The position numbers were made by a program, and so were the translations under genes. A stretch of 64,000 bases of DNA from Candidatus Poribacteria bacterium (GTDB lineage Bacteria; Poribacteria; WGA-4E; WGA-3G): assembly GCA_022826805.1 (NCBI GenBank), contig JAJDUH010000008.1:1-64000 (forward strand), given 5' to 3'. The notes beneath the pieces are model-generated. The model was given only the letters and a program-made list of their open reading frames with translations. It searched no databases and was not told the origin of the DNA. Shown here in pieces: positions 17,431 through 25,741 of this stretch (the first letter of the stretch is position 1; every line of letters starts with the position of its first letter).

Positions 17431-18822
17431 ATGGAATACCGTTACCTTTTCCTCGATCTACATCACATCACGCGAATCGAAGGACTTTATCGTCGAACGC
17501 ACCAACCGCAACGGCATCACGATAATCCGATTTTACGCGGCGAGAACCCGTGGGAGAGCGTTGCATCCCTCTACGGCACAGTCCTTTACGACACACAGAA
17601 CTCGCTCTTTAAGATGTGGTATCTCACGGGACCATACGCGGATGGAATGGTGAAAATCCGTCAACGGAACGCACTGGGTAATGTCACGCTCCTTGCATAC
17701 GCTACTTCGACTGATGGTGTACACTGGGAGAAGCCTATCCTTAATCAAGTCGATTTCGAGGGAAGCACCGCTAACAACCTTGTTGACATCGGACGGACGA
17801 ACTGCGAAGGAGTCGCAGTTATCTACGATGAACACGAAACCGATCCCATACGGCGTTACAAAGGGTTTTATTGGGAACATGGCGGTATTGACACCTTCGT
17901 TCAGCACGAGGGACGTACGATATGGGGACGTGGGGATGGAGACGGTATGTGGATATCTTTTTCGCCAGACGGCGTTCACTGGACGAACTGCGAAGCCAAT
18001 CCTGTTATTCCGCTTGATAGCGATACAACCCAATCACTGGTGTGGGATCCAAAGATAGAGAAGTACGTTGTCTTTGGACGATTCGGGGCTGGTGGACGCA
18101 AAACCGCTCGCGCTGAGAGTCCTGATGGAATTCACTTCAGCGAACCGAAACGTGTGTTTGAGTGTGATGACATTGATGAAAAGGGGACGCAAATTTACGG
18201 CATGCCGATCAATATCTACGAAGGCATCTATCTTGGTATGATCTGGGTTTATCGCGAAGGCGTTGATGGCACTATTGATACATCCCTGGCAATGAGCCGC
18301 GATGGTATAAACTGGCAACGTGTCTTGGATCGTCAGACTTTTCTTACACTCGGACAGCGGGGGAGTTGGGAGGACGGGATGACACGCATCAGCCAAGATT
18401 TCATCATATACAACAATCAGCTCTATTTCTACTACGGCGGCGTAAACGGGCCACACACAGGCAGGAAGTTCAAGCAGGTTGAACGCAAGTACCCATCTAT
18501 GCTCGGTCTGGCAACGCTGCGACGTGACGGGTTCGTCTCACTTGACGCGGGTGAAGCAGAAGGACAGATGCTAACAAAACCGTTGATGCTCAGTGACAAA
18601 GAATTACACCTCAATGTTGATGCAAGCCAAGGGAGCGTTGTTGTCAGTGTCACCGATGATATAGGTACTCCCTTGGAGAATTATACCTCTCAGCAGATCG
18701 TTGGCGATCAATTAGAGGCATCCGTTAGGTTTGCAGGCTCGTTAGAAGCACTTAAAGGGAGAGAGGTTCGGCTCCAGTTCCAAATTAGGAATGCAAGCCT
18801 ATATTCCTACTGGTTTTCTTAG
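17431..18822 (+). CDS. Five-bladed beta-propeller glycoside hydrolase-like protein, paralogue of 10776
   Basis: 463 residues, cytoplasmic by lack of signal peptide. It has the same blade phrases as the product at 10776: LLAYATSTDGVHWEKP, YDEHETDPIRRYKGFYW, WISFSPDGVHW, and the shared C-terminal module LHLNVDASQGSVVVSV ... LKGREVRLQFQIRNASLYSYWF. Acidic pairs (ETDPIRRYKG and FGRFGAGGRKTARAESPDGIHF) are conserved between the two. It belongs with the GH32/43 clan and likely cuts or phosphorolyses terminal sugar residues; specificity unknown. It follows the phosphotransferase gene by 115 bases. The promoter candidate upstream suggests separate control from the 9.8-16 kb cluster. Confidence 0.76.
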   Translation: MEYRYLFLDLHHITRIEGLYRRTHQPQRHHDNPILRGENPWESVASLYGTVLYDTQNSLFKMWYLTGPYADGMVKIRQRNALGNVTLLAYATSTDGVHWEKPILNQVDFEGSTANNLVDIGRTNCEGVAVIYDEHETDPIRRYKGFYWEHGGIDTFVQHEGRTIWGRGDGDGMWISFSPDGVHWTNCEANPVIPLDSDTTQSLVWDPKIEKYVVFGRFGAGGRKTARAESPDGIHFSEPKRVFECDDIDEKGTQIYGMPINIYEGIYLGMIWVYREGVDGTIDTSLAMSRDGINWQRVLDRQTFLTLGQRGSWEDGMTRISQDFIIYNNQLYFYYGGVNGPHTGRKFKQVERKYPSMLGLATLRRDGFVSLDAGEAEGQMLTKPLMLSDKELHLNVDASQGSVVVSVTDDIGTPLENYTSQQIVGDQLEASVRFAGSLEALKGREVRLQFQIRNASLYSYWFS

Positions 18823-18850
18823 GCATAAATCACTGTGAGAGGTACAATCT

Positions 18851-18952
18851 GTGGGAATAAAGAGTATCCTCTTCGATCTCAATGATACACTTGCAGAGGT
18901 TAGGAAACCTCGCCTGCCAAGCAGAGGGTTTCATCCCTGTAATTCACTATAG
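18851..18952 (+). pseudogene. 5' fragment of a HAD hydrolase gene cut by a dispersed repeat
   Basis: From a GTG at 18851, eight bases after GAGAGG, the frame reads VGIKSILFDLNDTLAEV, an intact HAD motif I (FDLxDTL) start. It then enters the dispersed repeat core (GAGGTTAGGAAACCTCGCC, about 18896-18914), reads on as RKPRLPSRGFHPCNSL and stops at 18950-18952. No other HAD motif follows, so this is a truncated gene of about 17 native codons. Confidence 0.62.
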
Positions 18953-18999
18953 ACTTAAGCACAAAAATCAGAGTTGAAACTTAATTTTGGAGGAAAAAG

Positions 19000-19410
19000 A
19001 TGAAGCACATTTACCACAAAGAAGACGCTGAAGTTGTTCGGATCGAAGGGGAATCACCGAGGACCTTGTATACACTCGTAGAACCGAATACTGTAGGGAC
19101 TGCACATTTTGCTATGGGCTTGGAAGAGGTTGACCCGAATAGTGAGATTCCTATGCATTCCCACAGCGACGCTGAAGAGATCATCTTTGTCTATGGCGGG
19201 CAAGGTAAAGGGTTTGTCGCCGACGAAGTCGCTGACTTAAAGGCCGGCACAGTAATTTATATTCCACCCAATGTCGAACACCGTTTTGTGAATACAGGCG
19301 ATGAACCGCTTTGGATTACATGGACGCTCTCGCCGCCGGGTTTTGAGAAACAGATTCGACAGATCGCAGATGGCTCCGCAGGAATGGAAGTTTTTAGTAG
19401 CCAGTCATGA
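19000..19410 (+). CDS. Cupin-domain protein
   Basis: 136 residues, start with TTGGAGGAAAAAG. Cupin motif 1 is EIPMHSHSDAEEIIFVYGGQG (metal ligands His, His and Glu near residues 53-60) and motif 2 is AGTVIYIPPNVEHRFVNTGDEPL (His near 90). Small single-domain cupins of this type bind a divalent metal and act as sugar isomerases, dioxygenase-like enzymes or sensors. It is encoded alone, after the truncated HAD gene, so no partner clarifies its role. All four metal ligands appear present. Confidence 0.85.
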   Translation: MKHIYHKEDAEVVRIEGESPRTLYTLVEPNTVGTAHFAMGLEEVDPNSEIPMHSHSDAEEIIFVYGGQGKGFVADEVADLKAGTVIYIPPNVEHRFVNTGDEPLWITWTLSPPGFEKQIRQIADGSAGMEVFSSQS

Positions 19411-19464
19411 GGATGTTCCTTAAATTTTTAGCGAACTGTGCGTTGAACCGCGGAGGATTTACAG

Positions 19465-20187
19465 GTGAATAATAGAGCATGGGATTCGGTCGCCTCCTCA
19501 AAGAACTTTACTTATAAAGCAGAGGCAAAACGTCCTTGGATCCCTAAAACTATTCTTGAGTTATTAGAACACACGCGTCAAGAATTTGAAAAACTCATGG
19601 GACCGGGGCCAGACATTGTTATTCAAGTGGAAGATCGAATCTGCGAATCTAATAACTATGGTGCACGATCTGAGATAAATAGACAAATTTATTCCCTTCG
19701 CGAGCGCTTCAGAGAAATCAAAATTATCTGCGAACTTCCGATGGAATTTGGTTACACAGAACCAGAACAGGATCTCGCATACCACTTTTTCGTCCATGAA
19801 CTTTTTCATTGCTGGATCAGTGGGTCAGTATCCAGCCGCTATGAACCGAGCGTTGAAGCGATTACCCAGTATATGACGAGTTGGATACTCGTTCACTTGG
19901 GATGGTGCAGCGAAGATTTATGGGTTCAAGAGCAAGTTAGTTGGCAGGAAATAGCAGAAACAGAAGATCCACCATACACGGCTATCGCCATATACAAACT
20001 CCTGTTCGACAAGATGTACACCGATAATCCAGAAAATCTATTTGCTTTCTGTAGAGATTTAGCCGACTGTTTCTATCAGCAACGGAATCGAGAAGAAATA
20101 GACCTCCTACCGATCTTGCAGCACTACTTAGGAATAGAGTTGGTAGAAGATGAAAAATTGATAGGAAAAATAAATAGATCCCTATGA
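19465..20187 (+). CDS. Unknown protein with HExxH metalloprotease-like motif
   Basis: 240 residues from a GTG eight bases after GGAGGA. Residues 111-115 are HELFH inside AYHFFVHELFHCWISGS, and an EPSVEAITQYM helix follows about 18 residues later, giving the HExxH-plus-Glu pattern of gluzincin peptidases. No signal peptide or membrane span is visible, so it would be intracellular. No further family features were recognised. It ends about 120 bases before the AAA ATPase gene; a promoter lies between them, so it may or may not be part of that module. Confidence 0.65.
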   Translation: MNNRAWDSVASSKNFTYKAEAKRPWIPKTILELLEHTRQEFEKLMGPGPDIVIQVEDRICESNNYGARSEINRQIYSLRERFREIKIICELPMEFGYTEPEQDLAYHFFVHELFHCWISGSVSSRYEPSVEAITQYMTSWILVHLGWCSEDLWVQEQVSWQEIAETEDPPYTAIAIYKLLFDKMYTDNPENLFAFCRDLADCFYQQRNREEIDLLPILQHYLGIELVEDEKLIGKINRSL

Positions 20188-20193
20188 ATCCAT

Positions 20194-20223
20194 TTGACTG
20201 CTTTTAATCGGGTATGTTAAAAT
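20194..20223 (+). promoter_or_regulatory. Candidate sigma70 promoter of the ATPase-PIN pair
   Basis: TTGACT (20194-20199) and TAAAAT (20218-20223) with an 18-base spacer, 87 bases before the ATPase ATG. Confidence 0.55.
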
Positions 20224-20309
20224 ATACCGTAGAGGTTGCGAATTAACACACTCTAAAATAGAATCTTAGCAGAATATTAGCAATACAATAATGTTGTGGA
20301 GATGATAAG

Positions 20310-21674
20310 ATGAACATCACCCAATTTACAATGGAGGAAGTCCGCTGTTTTAGTGAACGCCAGACGCTTGAAATCCGGCCCCTGACGTTTTTAGTCGGAG
20401 AAAACAGTACTGGCAAAACCACGGCATTGGCATGTTTCCAAATGTTGGCAAATTATTTACGGCGTGAGGGAGTAGATTTTAATGCCGATCCCTATTCCAT
20501 GGGAACTTTTAAGGATATCGTCAGGAACAGTAGACCAAAAGGACAGGTTTTCAAACTGGGGTTTACGGCTGATAAATGGGCAGATCCTATTCGACAGCAG
20601 TTTTCAACTGAAGCTGTCGAATGGACGGTCGAATTTTCCCAAAAAATAGGCGGAATTGAACCTGCTGTCAGCTTAGTCAAACTAAAGTTCTCCAATGGTG
20701 AAATAGTTTTCAAAATTGGAGATGACACCACAGAAAGGCCAGCACGTTTAGTTTCCTTTAATAAAAAGCACGACTACTATGAAATAAATTGTGATCCCGA
20801 TCTTTTGGACATGCTTCCATCCCACTCCCTTTTTCGTTTCGTACAGTTTGAATCCAATCACTTTTTGGAAGGAGACACTGAAGGAAAAACCGCCTTAGCA
20901 AACTATGTAGAAACGCTTCAAAATTTGGAAAAAAGGCGATACAATCCTTGGGACGTCGGTCACTACCTATCTGCATTTAGTACATCTCCGATTCGCTCGC
21001 GCCCCAAACGTACGTACGATCCGACGCGGGAATTTAACGATCCAGAAGGAAGCGATGTCCCTATGCTACTGATGCGGATGGAAGCAACCCAGCAAAAGCG
21101 ATGGCAAGCACTGAAAGCACAGTTAATCGAATTTGGAAAGAGCTCTGGATTATTTCAGAATATAGAAATAAAGAATCTCGGACGTTCCTTGGGTGCTCCA
21201 TTCCAACTGAAATTCAAGGTGAGGGGACCGAATGCCAATATTGTTGATGTCGGTTACGGTGTAAGCCAAATCTTACCAATTTTAGTGCATGTTTTGAATC
21301 CTGAAGATTCTCGACGAAACCCCCGCAGTCTGCGAGAAACGACCTACTTCTTACTACAGCAGCCTGAAGTCCACCTGCATCCACGCGCCCAAGCTGAACT
21401 CTCCTCTTTGTTGGCAAACTTAGGGAGCCAGGGCAACCGGTCATTCATTATTGAAACACATAGCGACTACATGATTGACCGCGCACGCATTGAGATCAGA
21501 AAAGGAACCATCTGTCCCAAAGATGTGTCCCTGGTATATTTTGAGCCAAAGGGCCGTATTGTCATGGTGCATAATATCAGTTTTGATAAGATGGGCAATA
21601 TGGAAAACGTCCCACCACATTATAGGCAATTTTTCCTGAAAGAATCCAAACGGCTCATGGGGTTTGAGGATTAG
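20310..21674 (+). CDS. AAA family ATPase of the RecF/OLD-like ABC-ATPase type
   Basis: 454 residues with the SMC/RecF-like order of motifs. Walker A GENSTGKT at 30-37; a signature-like helix DVGYGVSQILP at about 313-323; Walker B/Q-loop end LLQQPEVHLHP at 348-358; and an H-loop IETHSDYMI with His384. The middle region (about 90-290) is poorly conserved, as in AAA_15/AAA_21 proteins and DUF3696-type ATPases, and the C-terminus ends NVPPHYRQFFLKESKRLMGF. There is no TOPRIM domain, so it is not a complete OLD nuclease. The PIN-domain gene follows after 3 bases. Such pairs (ATPase sensor plus toxic nuclease) are typical of defence or toxin modules. Confidence 0.88.
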   Translation: MNITQFTMEEVRCFSERQTLEIRPLTFLVGENSTGKTTALACFQMLANYLRREGVDFNADPYSMGTFKDIVRNSRPKGQVFKLGFTADKWADPIRQQFSTEAVEWTVEFSQKIGGIEPAVSLVKLKFSNGEIVFKIGDDTTERPARLVSFNKKHDYYEINCDPDLLDMLPSHSLFRFVQFESNHFLEGDTEGKTALANYVETLQNLEKRRYNPWDVGHYLSAFSTSPIRSRPKRTYDPTREFNDPEGSDVPMLLMRMEATQQKRWQALKAQLIEFGKSSGLFQNIEIKNLGRSLGAPFQLKFKVRGPNANIVDVGYGVSQILPILVHVLNPEDSRRNPRSLRETTYFLLQQPEVHLHPRAQAELSSLLANLGSQGNRSFIIETHSDYMIDRARIEIRKGTICPKDVSLVYFEPKGRIVMVHNISFDKMGNMENVPPHYRQFFLKESKRLMGFED

Positions 21675-21677
21675 CTA

Positions 21678-22106
21678 ATGTGTGTGATTTTGGATACGAA
21701 TACGTTTGGTAAATTCAAAGACCCAACCGACGAAGATATGGCACCAGTGTGGAAATGGTTAGATAACAGAAATGGCAAAATTGTCTACGCTAATACTAAA
21801 AAATTTGAAGACGAATGGGAAAAAGGTGGCATGAGCCATTTAAGAGGCCAAATGATGCGGGCCGGCCAACTCAAATTGGTATCTGAAGGCGTACAAGAGA
21901 AAACAGATGAGTTAAAAGGTAAAATAGTATCAAACGACGAGCATATTATCGCATTGGCTCTGATAGCCCAGGTAAAAGTGTTAGTATCCTACCGCGAAGG
22001 TGATAGAGATTTATTTACAGATTTTAAGAATCGTGAGTTAGTTAGCGGCAAAGTATATACAAGAAAAGCACACGCACGTATGCTTACTAAAGACACCTGC
22101 CCTTAA
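21678..22106 (+). CDS. PIN-like ribonuclease domain protein paired with the ATPase
   Basis: 142 residues. Acidic residues are in PIN order: VILDTNTFGKF (Asp6), FEDEWEKGG (Asp/Glu near 45), VSNDEHIIALAL (Asp87) and SYREGDRDLFTDF (Asp109, Asp111, Asp115). The NDEHIIALA helix is typical of PIN proteins. Probable Mg-dependent RNase. The start is 3 bases past the ATPase stop. No cognate small antitoxin is visible on either side, so the ATPase itself may restrain or trigger it. The gene ends at a hairpin. Confidence 0.8.
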   Translation: MCVILDTNTFGKFKDPTDEDMAPVWKWLDNRNGKIVYANTKKFEDEWEKGGMSHLRGQMMRAGQLKLVSEGVQEKTDELKGKIVSNDEHIIALALIAQVKVLVSYREGDRDLFTDFKNRELVSGKVYTRKAHARMLTKDTCP

Positions 22107-22114
22107 AATGCGGC

Positions 22115-22136
22115 TGCGAGGTATAGGAACCTCGCA
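22115..22136. terminator. Bidirectional hairpin between convergent genes
   Basis: TGCGAGGT (22115-22122) and ACCTCGCA (22129-22136) form a perfect eight-base stem with a six-base loop, between the PIN gene (plus) and the ThDP enzyme gene (minus). It is also a variant of the dispersed GAGGTT..AACCTC repeat core. Confidence 0.5.
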
Positions 22137-22154
22137 CTACCGCATAACCTAACT

Positions 22155-23828
22155 TTAAGACGGCATCCACGCTCGTGGTGCAATCCCTTCCACATGCGTT
22201 TTGACGTCCACAACCGCCGGTCTCCCTGAATCAAGTGCCTGATCCAGCGCACTCGCGAGTTCGCTTGGTTTGTTGACCGTGATTCCGAGACACCCCATCG
22301 ATTCTGCCATCTTCGCGAAGTCTGCATCCGGGAACAACCAGAGTTCATCGGAACCAGGTGTCCGACCACCGTAAACCCCCTCAACACCACCTTGCTCTTG
22401 GTTCAGCGAGTGATTATTGTTCACAACTATGACTGCGTTAATTCCAGATTTCATTGCTGTATCGAGTTCCGTCATGTGATACCAGATACCGCCATCACCC
22501 GTGAAACAGATCACGGGTCTATCGGGTTGTGCACATTTTGCACCCATTGCTGCGGGGAGTCCCCATCCGAGCGAACCCGAACAACGTATGAAAGATTGAT
22601 CGGGATGTTTAAAGTCAATCATTGTACCGGTCCATATCCCCGAATGTCCTGTGTCGGATACGAGAATCGCATCTGATGGTAGGTAGTCAGTAAGCTCACG
22701 GCATAGCCGTTCTGGTAGCATAGGAAGCCGATCGGAGTTCACCTTCTCACTGACTTCCTCTTTCCAGTTCCCCACTAATTCCTGGACGCGACTTATCCAC
22801 TCAGTGCGTGGTGCTCCATTCTGTGCCTCGGCAATTATCCGACGCAGTGTATTCCTGACATCTCCCTGCATTCCTAATTGGATCGGATAATTCCGTCCGA
22901 GTTCATCAGGATTGATATCGAGTTGTATAACCGGCGTACCTTGTGGCGGAATCTGGTATCCGTTGGTTACCTGTCCGCCGGTGTGGCTCCCGATAAAGAA
23001 GACAAGGTCTGCTTCGCACACAGCCTGGTTGGCGCATGCACGTGAGTATGAACCTGGTGTTCCGACTGCCAGCGGATGGTCACTCGGAAACATTGCCTTC
23101 GCATTTAAAGACGTCGCCACTGGAATTGAAAGTTTTTCTGCCAATGCGACAAGTTCCGCGCTTGCATCCGACGCCGTTACACCGCCACCGGCGACAATGA
23201 TAGGTCGTTTCGCATCAGTGAGTATTTTGATAGCCTCTGCTACTTTTTCTACTTCTGCCTCGGGTCGAAACGGCGGTAATTGCGTAAACGCCTCTTCAAT
23301 GATTACCTCAAGTTCACCTTCTCGATCAATAACCGAGGATCCGGCAATACCTTCAAAATCAAGATGTGCAGGTCCTGGTGTCCCTGTTGTAGCAGCTCGG
23401 AAAGCTTGGCGTAGATAGAAGGGGAGCTGCTCTGGCGTAGCCACATACGCGCTATATTTGGTAACGGCAGAAAATGGATTAACGTGGTCTACCTCTTGGT
23501 AGGCGTGCCGTTGTTGATTGATCTGGTTTTCCTTGCCAGTCAGTGCAATCACTGGTGAGCAGGCGAGATAGGCATCTTGTAGCCCGGCGGCGAGATTAAC
23601 TGCCCCAACCGACTGCGCCATACAGAGACTGGGAGCACGGTTCACACGGGCATAGGCATCAGCCATATACGCTGCCGCTTTTTCACCGTGTGTCTGAACG
23701 CGTTTGATTCCGAGCTTCTCCATCTCCATTAAAGCCCGCGGTCCGATATACGGCATAAAAAAAACGTGCGTAACCCCATATCCGTGGACGGTATCAGCAA
23801 TAAATTTAGCACCTGTCATTTTCGGCAT
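22155..23828 (-). CDS. Thiamine diphosphate-dependent enzyme (acetolactate synthase/benzoylformate decarboxylase type)
   Basis: 557 residues with a GGGAGGAG ribosome binding site. The N-terminal Pyr domain contains QTHGEKAAAYMADAYAR with the conserved activating Glu; the central domain has IVAGGGVTASDASAELVALAEKL; the C-terminal PP domain has FTGDGGIWYHMTELDTAMKSGINAVIVVNNN, the GDG-to-NN ThDP/Mg motif. The family carries out 2-oxoacid decarboxylation or carboligation; without a regulatory subunit gene nearby, a biosynthetic ALS role is not supported. It may be a glyoxylate carboligase, sulfopyruvate or phosphonopyruvate decarboxylase-type enzyme. It converges on the PIN gene. Confidence 0.9.
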   Translation of the reverse strand: MPKMTGAKFIADTVHGYGVTHVFFMPYIGPRALMEMEKLGIKRVQTHGEKAAAYMADAYARVNRAPSLCMAQSVGAVNLAAGLQDAYLACSPVIALTGKENQINQQRHAYQEVDHVNPFSAVTKYSAYVATPEQLPFYLRQAFRAATTGTPGPAHLDFEGIAGSSVIDREGELEVIIEEAFTQLPPFRPEAEVEKVAEAIKILTDAKRPIIVAGGGVTASDASAELVALAEKLSIPVATSLNAKAMFPSDHPLAVGTPGSYSRACANQAVCEADLVFFIGSHTGGQVTNGYQIPPQGTPVIQLDINPDELGRNYPIQLGMQGDVRNTLRRIIAEAQNGAPRTEWISRVQELVGNWKEEVSEKVNSDRLPMLPERLCRELTDYLPSDAILVSDTGHSGIWTGTMIDFKHPDQSFIRCSGSLGWGLPAAMGAKCAQPDRPVICFTGDGGIWYHMTELDTAMKSGINAVIVVNNNHSLNQEQGGVEGVYGGRTPGSDELWLFPDADFAKMAESMGCLGITVNKPSELASALDQALDSGRPAVVDVKTHVEGIAPRAWMPS

Positions 23829-23968
23829 AATTCTTTCTCCTCCCTTTTCGCGTAGCTTGCAAGCGAAAACTTGCTATTAGAAGTCGGCGTGGTTTGCAAC
23901 ACGATATAGGAAGCATTTTAGCAGTTTTGGATATAACTTGCAAGCGTGAACTTGGATTAAAAATAAAT

Positions 23969-23997
23969 TTGGTAAGAAATCCTATAGGTGCTATAAT
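23969..23997 (+). promoter_or_regulatory. Candidate promoter of the second LamG gene
   Basis: TTGGTA (23969-23974) and TATAAT (23992-23997) with a 17-base spacer, 90 bases before the ATG at 24087. Confidence 0.5.
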
Positions 23998-24086
23998 TAA
24001 CTCACCGATTCCGAAAGCGTCAAGACTATATCAGACATCTTTCATAGATGCGGAAACATACCCACTTTCGTTAGGAGGAAAGGACT

Positions 24087-24929
24087 ATGAAAAGACTATG
24101 CTATCTCCTTACACTCGCCTTGACCATCGCAACACTCTCACACAGCGGATATACGGCACCTGTCGGCACGGACGGACTTGTAAGCTATTGGACGTTTGAC
24201 CAGAAAGACGTCGCTGGCGGCGCCGTCAAAGATGTCTGGGGCGAAAATGACGGCAAAATTGTTGGTGCCCCGAAGGTTGTAGGTGGGAAAGTCGGAGATG
24301 CCCTCGAATTTGATGGGAGCGACGATTATGTTAATCTGACAAACCTCGGCAATTTTGGTGAAGAGGTAGCTTCATCTACCTTTGAAGCTTGGGTTAAAAC
24401 GAGTTTCAAGAAAGACTGGACAACGCTTTTCAAAGTTCTTGATCAGGGTTGTAATATGGCATGGGCAATTGATGTCAATCGGAGTGCGAAAGCAGGTTTT
24501 CCGTTTGCCGAGGACATTGTCCACTACTACGTTCGCCAGAAATCAGCGGCGGGATGCAATGCGATCGCTGTTGAAATCGAGTTTCCATTGTCGGACGGTA
24601 AATGGCATCACATTGTTTTTGCAATTGAAGACGCTGGCAAATCCGAGATTAGCATCTATATGGATGGAGAACCACAGGAGGTAGTTGTCGGTTCTGCAAA
24701 AGATCTCGACACCTTTGTTCCGTTTGTGGAACCAGTCTATATCGGCGCGGCGAACAACCGTGGAAAAGTTGAGCGTCACTTTCCCGGTCTTATTGATGAA
24801 GTCCGCATTTACGATCGTCCACTTACCGCTGATGAAGTGACCCGGAATTTTGAATCGAAAATCGGGCTGTCTGTTCAAGCCGCTGAGAAGTTATCTGTCG
24901 TGTGGGGTGCCCTCAAGACAGAATGGTAA
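24087..24929 (+). CDS. Secreted LamG-domain protein, paralogue of 7117
   Basis: 280 residues behind TTAGGAGGAAAGGACT. Residues 1-24 form a signal peptide (LCYLLTLALTIATLSHSGYTA). One LamG domain follows with GLVSYWTFDQKDVAGGAVKD, LEFDGSDDYVNL, STFEAWVKTSF, WHHIVFAIED, IYMDGEPQEV and IDEVRIYDRPLTADEV. It ends EKLSVVWGALKTEW, the tail also found in the product of 7117. Likely a surface or extracellular glycan-binding protein. It precedes a PhyH gene by 17 bases, suggesting one transcript of unrelated-looking proteins. Confidence 0.87.
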   Translation: MKRLCYLLTLALTIATLSHSGYTAPVGTDGLVSYWTFDQKDVAGGAVKDVWGENDGKIVGAPKVVGGKVGDALEFDGSDDYVNLTNLGNFGEEVASSTFEAWVKTSFKKDWTTLFKVLDQGCNMAWAIDVNRSAKAGFPFAEDIVHYYVRQKSAAGCNAIAVEIEFPLSDGKWHHIVFAIEDAGKSEISIYMDGEPQEVVVGSAKDLDTFVPFVEPVYIGAANNRGKVERHFPGLIDEVRIYDRPLTADEVTRNFESKIGLSVQAAEKLSVVWGALKTEW

Positions 24930-24946
24930 CATTATAAGGAATTCCC

Positions 24947-25732
24947 ATGCTCACACCTGACGAAAAATGGTTCTTTGACCATCACGGATTCATTATTCTT
25001 CGCAAAGTCGTTCCACCCGAAGATATTGAACGAATGATTGAACTTGGCAACCAATGGCACGATACATCTCTGGATAAACTACCACCGCCCCTTACGTCCA
25101 CCTCCCGAACAGGTGAGACTTCACCGACGATCGCGCATTGGATTAATCATATTCAATACGGCGATGTTGTGTTCCAACGACTTGTACTCAACTTAGAAAT
25201 TATGCGGGTGATTATTGCTCTCACGCGAGGAGTTCCGTGTCTCGTTGATTGCGCGCTAACCAAGAATTACAAAACCTCTGACGATATTACATTTCATGCC
25301 GCCGGTCAAGACTATAGTGTCGAAACATCAGGACCTCGTGCGGGTTTCCTTAACGCTGCCATCTCCTTAGTTGATGTCCCACCCGGAACTGGTTTCGTTT
25401 GTCTACCAGGCAGCCATAAGCGTAACTTTGAGCCCCCTGAAAATCTCTCTATTTACGACGGACCGCCCACGGTTATCAACGTTCCTGTCGGCGCGGGCGA
25501 TTGTGTTATCTTTACAGAGGCACTCTATCACGGCGGGAGACGTTGGACAGAAGACTATCCTCGCTTTACTATCTTCAACCGATATATTGATAACGGATCA
25601 CACAAAAACCTTCCTATTGAAAACTATAAACATCTGATTTCCGACGAAGTCTACGAATTGGAACACCCCGCAATTCAGGGACAACGAAAACGGGTAGTAG
25701 AACGAATTATGAGTGATTTAGAGACACGTTGA
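24947..25732 (+). CDS. Phytanoyl-CoA dioxygenase-like protein
   Basis: 261 residues. N-terminal LTPDEKWFFDHHGFIILRKVVPPEDI is the family start. The iron-site region is ITFHAAGQDYS, with His and Asp farther apart than the usual HxD, and the distal His is ALYHGGRRWTEDYPRFTIF, with Arg for 2-oxoglutarate nine residues later. LPGSHKRNF is the strand before it. The HxxxxD spacing in place of HxD makes iron binding less certain than in the product of 4406. It is followed after nine bases by a large unknown gene. Confidence 0.82.
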   Translation: MLTPDEKWFFDHHGFIILRKVVPPEDIERMIELGNQWHDTSLDKLPPPLTSTSRTGETSPTIAHWINHIQYGDVVFQRLVLNLEIMRVIIALTRGVPCLVDCALTKNYKTSDDITFHAAGQDYSVETSGPRAGFLNAAISLVDVPPGTGFVCLPGSHKRNFEPPENLSIYDGPPTVINVPVGAGDCVIFTEALYHGGRRWTEDYPRFTIFNRYIDNGSHKNLPIENYKHLISDEVYELEHPAIQGQRKRVVERIMSDLETR

Positions 25733-25741
25733 GAGGCAATA

